In this document: positions 13,587-18,107 of the stretch, piece after piece
Position numbering within the stretch: position 1 is the first letter of the stretch
Layout: each line of letters starts with the position of its first letter
Source: Chitinophagaceae bacterium
Lineage (GTDB): Bacteria > Bacteroidota > Bacteroidia > Chitinophagales > Chitinophagaceae
Assembly: GCA_020853515.1 (NCBI GenBank)
Contig: JADYYU010000037.1
Location: forward strand, 1-18,107
Direction: 5' to 3'
Length of the DNA stretch: 18,107 nt
The notes under the pieces: generated by a model
The model's input: the letters and a program-made list of their open reading frames with translations, nothing else
The model's database searches: none
Told to the model about the DNA's origin: nothing
Program-made: the position numbers and the translations under genes

Positions 13587-16382
13587 AAAAAAATTGCCGC
13601 CCTGATTATTTTAATCTCCGTTTGCATGCACTCATTTGCCGGCATCGGTATAATAGAAGGTAAAATTACTGATGAGAATAATGCGCCGCTCACCGGTGCT
13701 ACCATTAAACTTGAAGGCACCATGCTGGGTGCCCGTGCTGATATAGACGGCCATTATGTAATCCGGAATGTGGAGTTGGGCAAGTATAATATTGAAGTCA
13801 GCTATGTATCTTACGAAAAGAAGATTATTACGGACGTGATCATTAAAGATGGCAATATTGTAACCGTGAATGTATCGATGAACAAAGCTCCTAAGGGGAT
13901 GAAGGAAGTAACGGTAAAGGCCACTCTCAAAAAGGAAAACCTGTCGAGCTTGCTGGTTCAGCAAAAAAATCTCGCTACCATTTCTGATGGCATATCAGCT
14001 GAAAGCATCCGTCGGACCCCTGACCGCAATACCAGCGATGTACTGAAACGCGTATCAGGTGTGAGTATCAACGAGGGTAAATTTGCTGTTGTACGCGGTC
14101 TTCCGGATCGTTACAACATGGCCATGCTGAATGGGATGGTTTTACCCAGTACAGAAGCTGACCGTAAAGCATTTTCTTTTGATATGTTTCCTTCAAATCT
14201 GCTCGACAATATTACGATCATTAAAGCCGCTACGCCGGATATGCAGGGCGACTTTGCCGGAGGAGTGATCGATTTGAACACCAAAGATATACCCACCGAG
14301 AATTTTGTTTCGGTACAGCTTGGTACCGGTATGAATACCCTGGGTACTTTCGGCTCTTATAACGACAGCAGGAATGGCAAAAAGGACTGGATTGGATTAG
14401 ATGACGGCGGACGTAAACTGCCTGATGCATTTCCGGCAACCGATTCGTTTTATAGCAGCACATTCACCCGTCAGCAAAAAATTAATGCTTCCAAAGAAGT
14501 TAACAACGACTGGGAAATTAAAAAGCGCAACAGCATGATGCCTAACCGCAATGTTCAGACAGTGGCCGGCTATTCTACTACTTTTAAAAACAACTCGGCT
14601 TTTGGTCTCATCAGCGCTATTTCTTATAACCGCTCACAGAGAATCAATTATATCGAAAGAAACGATTTTGAACTGGATAAAAACCCGGTATTTATTTATT
14701 CCGATACAGTAGCCCGCGACAATATTCTGGCCGGGGCATTGCTGAATCTGGGTTACAAATTGAACTCAAATCATAAGTTTACGTTCAGAAATACCTTTAA
14801 TATCAATAGCGAAGATGCCACTATCAATCGCTTTGGTAACAATAAGCTCAACGAACAGTACATCAGAGCTACTTCTGCACAATTCACTTCCAATACCTTA
14901 CTGGTCAATCAACTGACCGGTGAACATATTATCAGTAAACGAAAAATAAAAGTGCAATGGGCCGGGGCCTACAATAATATCGTACGTAATACCCCCGATT
15001 TGCGAAAAACCTATTATGTACTGAATTATAATAATCCTGACGACTCTACCTATTCAGCCAATGTGCCGATGGGTAAAGCATCGCCCAATTACTCAGGCAA
15101 ATTTTATTCAACTCTGCAGGAAAATATTTACAATGGCAAAGTGGACATAACGGTTCCATTTATGATCAAAAATGTGGCTCAGTCGGTAAAAGTGGGTGGA
15201 TTTGCACAGACTAAAAACCGTGATTTTTCTGCCAGAGTACTGGGTTATGTAGTTTCGAATGTGTCCAAATTTAACTGGGATTTGATGGAATTGCCGGAGG
15301 ATAAAATTTTCGATCCGGCCAATATGAGCGATAATGGTTTCAGACTGGATGATATTACACAGCCCACCGATAAATACTCTGCCACATCTAATTTAAATGC
15401 CGGCTATATTATGCTCGACAATAAATTTTTGAAAAAAATGCGAGCCGTATGGGGTGTGCGTTATGAGAGTTTTAAACAGGAATTAAAAACAAAAAATAAC
15501 AAGGATGAGGTATCTATCAAGCACGATTTTCAAAGTATATTACCTTCATTGAATCTGACATATTCACTCAATAAAAAAACAAACCTTCGTTTCTGTGCTT
15601 CTAAAACACTTTCCCGTCCTGAGTTTAGAGAAATGTCAAGATTTGCCTTTTACGACTTTAATTCAAATGCTGTGATACAGGGTTACGACTCGCTGGTACA
15701 GGCTTCGATTCAGAATTATGATCTGCGCTATGAATTATATCCAGGCAAAGGAGAACTGCTTTCTTTCTCTTTATTTTATAAACGTTTTGACAAGCCGGTT
15801 GAACAGGTCTTTATCAGTCAGGGTGCCGGATCGAGATTACGCTATTTTCAAAATGGTAATTTTGCAAAAGATTTTGGCGCAGAACTTGAATTCAGAAAAT
15901 CGCTGTCATTCATCAGTAGCAATGAAAAGTCGGTGTGGAGCAACCTGTCATTATTTGGAAATATCGCTGTGATCAAATCTCAGGTAAAACTGCAGGGTGT
16001 GAGTGCAGAAGCCACTTCAGACAGACCTTTGCAGGGGCAGTCTCCTTATCTGATCAACGTGGGTATGTCTTTTACCCATCCTGAAACCGGCATCAGTTCA
16101 ACACTCTTATACAATCGGATTGGAAAACGCTTGTCAGAAGTCGGAAATTATTCATTTCCTGATATCTATGAGAATGCACGTGATGTGATCGATTTTCAGA
16201 TCAGCAAAAAACTGTTTGATAAATTGGATATCCGTTTAAACTTCACAGATATTTTACATCAACCCTATATTTTCTATCAGAATACAGACGAAAATACCAA
16301 TTATGCCAAGTCTGATAATATCATACAAAAAACCACAATTGGTTCTTCCGTTGGTTTATCGCTCGCGTATAAGTTCAATTAA
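13584..16382 (+). CDS. TonB-dependent outer-membrane receptor with carboxypeptidase-regulatory-like N-domain
   Basis: A 932-residue outer-membrane transporter. A signal peptide (MKKIAALIILISVCMHSFAG) is followed by a CarboxypepD_reg-like domain (about 20-105, IIEGKITDENNAPLTGATIKL), a possible TonB-box-like stretch (KEVTVKATL), a plug domain at about 130-235 (RRTPDRNTSDVLKRVSGVSI, VVRGLPDRYNMAMLNGMVLP, GDFAGGVIDLNTKDIP) and a long beta barrel ending SLAYKFN. The barrel shows the usual alternating strands and loops. An upstream in-frame start (13539) would place 15 residues before the signal peptide and is rejected. No SusD-like gene is next to it, so it is not a canonical SusCD pair. The substrate cannot be read; the beta-helix protein gene 1.1 kb downstream may be a partner. 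Confidence 0.92.
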   Translation: MKKIAALIILISVCMHSFAGIGIIEGKITDENNAPLTGATIKLEGTMLGARADIDGHYVIRNVELGKYNIEVSYVSYEKKIITDVIIKDGNIVTVNVSMNKAPKGMKEVTVKATLKKENLSSLLVQQKNLATISDGISAESIRRTPDRNTSDVLKRVSGVSINEGKFAVVRGLPDRYNMAMLNGMVLPSTEADRKAFSFDMFPSNLLDNITIIKAATPDMQGDFAGGVIDLNTKDIPTENFVSVQLGTGMNTLGTFGSYNDSRNGKKDWIGLDDGGRKLPDAFPATDSFYSSTFTRQQKINASKEVNNDWEIKKRNSMMPNRNVQTVAGYSTTFKNNSAFGLISAISYNRSQRINYIERNDFELDKNPVFIYSDTVARDNILAGALLNLGYKLNSNHKFTFRNTFNINSEDATINRFGNNKLNEQYIRATSAQFTSNTLLVNQLTGEHIISKRKIKVQWAGAYNNIVRNTPDLRKTYYVLNYNNPDDSTYSANVPMGKASPNYSGKFYSTLQENIYNGKVDITVPFMIKNVAQSVKVGGFAQTKNRDFSARVLGYVVSNVSKFNWDLMELPEDKIFDPANMSDNGFRLDDITQPTDKYSATSNLNAGYIMLDNKFLKKMRAVWGVRYESFKQELKTKNNKDEVSIKHDFQSILPSLNLTYSLNKKTNLRFCASKTLSRPEFREMSRFAFYDFNSNAVIQGYDSLVQASIQNYDLRYELYPGKGELLSFSLFYKRFDKPVEQVFISQGAGSRLRYFQNGNFAKDFGAELEFRKSLSFISSNEKSVWSNLSLFGNIAVIKSQVKLQGVSAEATSDRPLQGQSPYLINVGMSFTHPETGISSTLLYNRIGKRLSEVGNYSFPDIYENARDVIDFQISKKLFDKLDIRLNFTDILHQPYIFYQNTDENTNYAKSDNIIQKTTIGSSVGLSLAYKFN

Positions 16383-16687
16383 TAAAGTAAGCGTAGTTTG
16401 TCTCACTTCGACGATTCAATTCCTGCTTGCACTTAACATCTTAAAAATAGCAGCCGGGATTGTTTAGATAGTTTTTAGCGATCAATTTGCTGTCATCCTA
16501 TCTGATATCAGGAAACGAACTTGTACTTCTGTATCGTGTAAACCCGGAACTGAGTTTGATTGTCTGTATGATGATGTGGCCAGGTATCACCACTGTTTCA
16601 CTTACACCGCTTCTTGGTTTTTCGTTTCTGAACAGTGTCATAATGACCTTTCGGAATTGCGATCAGATCGAAATACGTATGCCCAAT

Positions 16688-16724
16688 CTCAAACAATTTG
16701 TTTGAGGGCTGGTCATATCAGCCT
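16688..16724 (+). terminator. Tandem hairpins, possible transcript end for the receptor gene
   Basis: CTCAAACAATTTGTTTGAG (16688-16706) is a perfect inverted repeat about a single central base. It is followed at once by GGGCTG (16706-16711) and CAGCCT (16719-16724) around a seven-base loop, then TTCCTT. They lie about 300 bases downstream of the receptor stop. The T-run is interrupted, so termination is plausible but weak; an operator role for the palindrome is also possible. Confidence 0.4.
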
Positions 16725-16749
16725 TTCCTTATGTGTATTGTAAGAATAT

Positions 16750-16766
16750 ACCGGACTTAATCCGGT
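16750..16766 (-). terminator. Hairpin downstream of the small secreted protein gene
   Basis: ACCGGA and TCCGGT form a perfect 6-bp stem with loop CTTAA. On the minus strand it is followed by ATATTCTTA, a partly T-rich stretch. It lies about 65 bases past the stop codon at 16831. Confidence 0.35.
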
Positions 16767-16799
16767 TCGTCGAATGTTTAAAGACAAAATAGTAGAGTC

Positions 16800-16818
16800 A
16801 AAAGGCAATTTCTTTGCC
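16800..16818 (-). terminator. Short hairpin with T4 just after the small secreted protein gene
   Basis: GGCAA and TTGCC (16804-16808 and 16814-16818) pair around a five-base loop. On the minus strand TTTTGAC follows. The stem is short, so this is a weak terminator candidate. Confidence 0.3.
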
Positions 16819-16830
16819 AACAAAAATAAA

Positions 16831-17211
16831 CTATCTGGAAGATTCCATATTACGTACAGAACTTTTGTCGAGTATATATTCAACGCCGGTTTTTTTATCT
16901 GTATAGCTAGATCTTTCGGTTGAATAGTAAAGCATGTCATTTGCCTGCCCGCCTTCGCGCAAAATCATCATACTCAAGGGTTCTGCAATATTATGTACCA
17001 CAAAAGCCGGAGTGTATTTGTTGTTATTGTAAAATGAAACCGTTGCGTCTGTGTAGTAGATCAGGGAAAAGTTGCCATCTGCCGTTTTGAAAATTCTTTC
17101 TATTTCAGGCCGGCCTTTGTTTTCCTGATTAAAGTCAGCCTCTTTCAGCGCTTGTGCTTTCATATTCATTGCACATAACACGCAAACAATCAATGTCAGT
17201 ATTTTTTTCAT
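16831..17211 (-). CDS. Small secreted protein of unknown function
   Basis: A 126-residue protein with a clear signal peptide (MKKILTLIVCVLCAMNMKAQ, cleavage after KAQ) and no lipobox. The mature part of about 106 residues is polar, with probable beta-strands such as GNFSLIYYTDATVSFYNNN and YTPAFVVHNI; no family is recognised. It ends without a sorting tail, so it is probably periplasmic or exported by another route. It has its own well-formed promoter (17234-17268) and is transcribed away from the beta-helix gene and toward the receptor gene. The location between a receptor and a secreted protein is suggestive but not proof of a shared role. Confidence 0.75.
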   Translation of the reverse strand: MKKILTLIVCVLCAMNMKAQALKEADFNQENKGRPEIERIFKTADGNFSLIYYTDATVSFYNNNKYTPAFVVHNIAEPLSMMILREGGQANDMLYYSTERSSYTDKKTGVEYILDKSSVRNMESSR

Positions 17212-17525
17212 ATTGATTTTAAAATTTGATAGTCAAATATACAGAATTTTTTATGAAGCGAAGCAAAATTCAGATTTTTTTAGTTCAATGAGGACTCTGA
17301 CTTATGGGATCAGCGGCAGTTATAATTTCGATTTTTGTAAGTACACGGGTTCTCATGTATGCGGCTACGAAAATAAAATTTTACAATTATTTCAGATAGC
17401 TGCAGTCGGCTTATAAATAACCATTTGGTAATACTGCGCATAATTACATAACACTGCTGTAATGATTGAGTAACACACTGTGCGCATTTTTGCATCAGAA
17501 AATAATACATCTTAAAAAAACAAAA
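17212..17525. other. Divergent promoter region
   Basis: This 314-base AT-rich stretch separates the small secreted protein gene from the beta-helix gene. It contains a complete minus-strand promoter near its left end and no credible gene. No exact TAnnTTTG element was found for the plus-strand gene; the start codon there has an A-rich leader (TTAAAAAAACAAAA) typical of Bacteroidota. Confidence 0.6.
17234..17268 (-). promoter_or_regulatory. Promoter of the small secreted protein gene (TTTTG-N22-TATATTTG)
   Basis: On the minus strand TTTTG (17268-17264) is followed by exactly 22 bases and then TATATTTG (17241-17234). Both match the Bacteroidota promoter elements. The -7 element ends 23 bases before the ATG at 17211. 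It has the same spacing as the EnvC-like gene promoter. Confidence 0.65.
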
Positions 17526-18107
17526 ATGAAATCACAGATTTACAATTTAAACATTACAGGCAACAAGCTGATGAGCAGAAAACTCATCTTAACCATGCTG
17601 GCTATTTTTGCAAGTACCTTATTTGCCCGGGCTGCCGCACCGGTTAAAACAATTACAGGCAATATTACCGGAAATACTATGTGGAATTTCGACACCATTT
17701 ATGTGCTTTCGGGCAAAGTATATGTTATCAATGGCGCAACGCTCACCATTGCACCAGGTACAATTGTTAAAGGCGATTATACCACACCCGGTTCTGCATT
17801 AATCGTAACCCGCGGTGCAAAATTATATGCCATCGGTGAACCCGGCCGGCCAATCATATTTACTTCGAGCCAAACACCCGGCAACCGTGCAACAGGCGAC
17901 TGGGGCGGTGTGGTAATAGCGGGTAATGCAACTACCAATGTTCCGGGCGGTATCGGGACTTTCGAAGGCGGTAATCTTGCCAATCCGAATGCCGGTGGCG
18001 GAGGAACAGCAGACGGTCAATACGGCGGTCTGAATGATCTGGACAACAGCGGTGAACTGAAGTATGTAAGGATCGAATTTGCAGGTTTTCCTTATGCCCC
18101 GAATAAC
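17526..18107 (+). CDS. Secreted beta-helix-type surface protein, N-terminal part (runs off the window)
   Basis: An open frame of 194 codons with no stop before the window edge. A signal peptide lies at about residues 16-38 (MSRKLILTMLAIFASTLFARA). The mature part begins with the pattern NITGNTMWNFDTIYVLSGKVYV, here given as NITGNTMWNFD then IYVLSGKVYV, then GATLTIAPGTIVKGD, LIVTRGAKLYAIGEPGRP, IIFTSS and GDWGGVVIAGNA. A glycine/asparagine-rich segment follows (NLANPNAGGGGTADGQYGG) before LKYVRIEFAG. This rising order of 'sets the insulation, gives the base level, then the neighbour strands' is that of right-handed beta-helix proteins common in Bacteroidota surface proteins, usually with a T9SS tail at the far end, which is not visible here. 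ATG 17526 is used because of its A-rich leader; ATG 17571, directly before the signal peptide, is an alternative. Its precise role is unknown. Confidence 0.8.
   Translation, partial: MKSQIYNLNITGNKLMSRKLILTMLAIFASTLFARAAAPVKTITGNITGNTMWNFDTIYVLSGKVYVINGATLTIAPGTIVKGDYTTPGSALIVTRGAKLYAIGEPGRPIIFTSSQTPGNRATGDWGGVVIAGNATTNVPGGIGTFEGGNLANPNAGGGGTADGQYGGLNDLDNSGELKYVRIEFAGFPYAPNN

Larger units (their letters stand above)
16383..16830. other. Gap after the receptor gene with three hairpins
   Basis: About 450 bases without a credible gene. A 72-codon plus-strand frame at 16487-16705 and a 75-codon minus-strand frame at 16713-16940 have no domain or signal and are likely chance. Structure is concentrated at 16688-16818: a 19-base near-palindrome, a GC-rich hairpin, an ACCGGA/TCCGGT hairpin, and a short hairpin just past the stop of the small secreted protein gene. 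Confidence 0.6.

Noticed and set aside
13584..16382. SusC-type receptor of a polysaccharide utilisation locus
   Set aside because: There is no SusD-like gene, glycoside hydrolase or sensor nearby, and the plug-region wording (RTPDRNTSDVLKRVSGVSI) fits the general receptor family better.
16487..16705. 72-codon plus-strand frame after the receptor gene
   Set aside because: No recognisable domain or signal peptide and no promoter; its end overlaps a palindrome. Probably chance.
1..18107. tRNA, rRNA, CRISPR array, insertion sequence, integrase, toxin-antitoxin or defence genes
   Set aside because: I looked in all gaps and saw no cloverleaf, repeat-spacer pattern, transposase motif or flanking target repeats. 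The window reads as ordinary chromosomal envelope genes.

Overview
The window looks like chromosomal DNA of a member of the Bacteroidota, probably a non-gliding or environmental lineage near Chitinophagales or Sphingobacteriales. The evidence is a protein with a type IX secretion (T9SS) type A sorting tail, a TonB-dependent receptor with a carboxypeptidase-regulatory-like N-terminal domain, BatD and BatE, an RprY-like response regulator, start codons with A-rich leaders and no Shine-Dalgarno sequences, and several matches to the Bacteroidota promoter element TAnnTTTG. I see no rRNA, tRNA, CRISPR array, insertion sequence or phage gene.

Layout. 138-1364 (-) encodes a LolC/LolE-like ABC permease. 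A non-coding divergent stretch of about 350 bases follows. 1715-2425 (+) is an RprY-like response regulator with a good intrinsic terminator. 2534-3688 (-) is a membrane acyltransferase. 3976-6701 (-) is a batD-batE pair with a 4-base overlap and its own promoter element. 6853-8715 (-) is a secreted protein predicted to be a seven-repeat propeller plus PKD domain plus T9SS tail. Divergent from it, 8855-10783 (+) is a secreted S9 prolyl-oligopeptidase-type peptidase, followed at 10864-12795 (+) by an EnvC-like protein with a very long coiled coil and a degenerate LytM domain. 12796-13344 (-) is a small membrane protein whose stop codon abuts the EnvC stop. 13584-16382 (+) is a TonB-dependent receptor. 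16831-17211 (-) is a small secreted protein of unknown function. 17526-18107 (+) is the start of a large secreted beta-helix-type protein that runs off the window.

Most genes act on the cell envelope: lipoprotein export (permease), surface glycan acylation (acyltransferase), stress or aerotolerance (BatDE), outer-membrane uptake (receptor), extracellular proteolysis (S9), cell separation (EnvC-like) and secreted surface proteins (T9SS and beta-helix). Most are single-gene units on alternating strands; batDE is the only clear operon. The least ordinary parts are the EnvC-like protein that has lost four of the five usual LytM metal-site residues, the batDE pair without batABC beside it, and the receptor / small secreted protein / beta-helix cluster at the right end, which may be one surface system. 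I do not see strong proof of a wholly new system.
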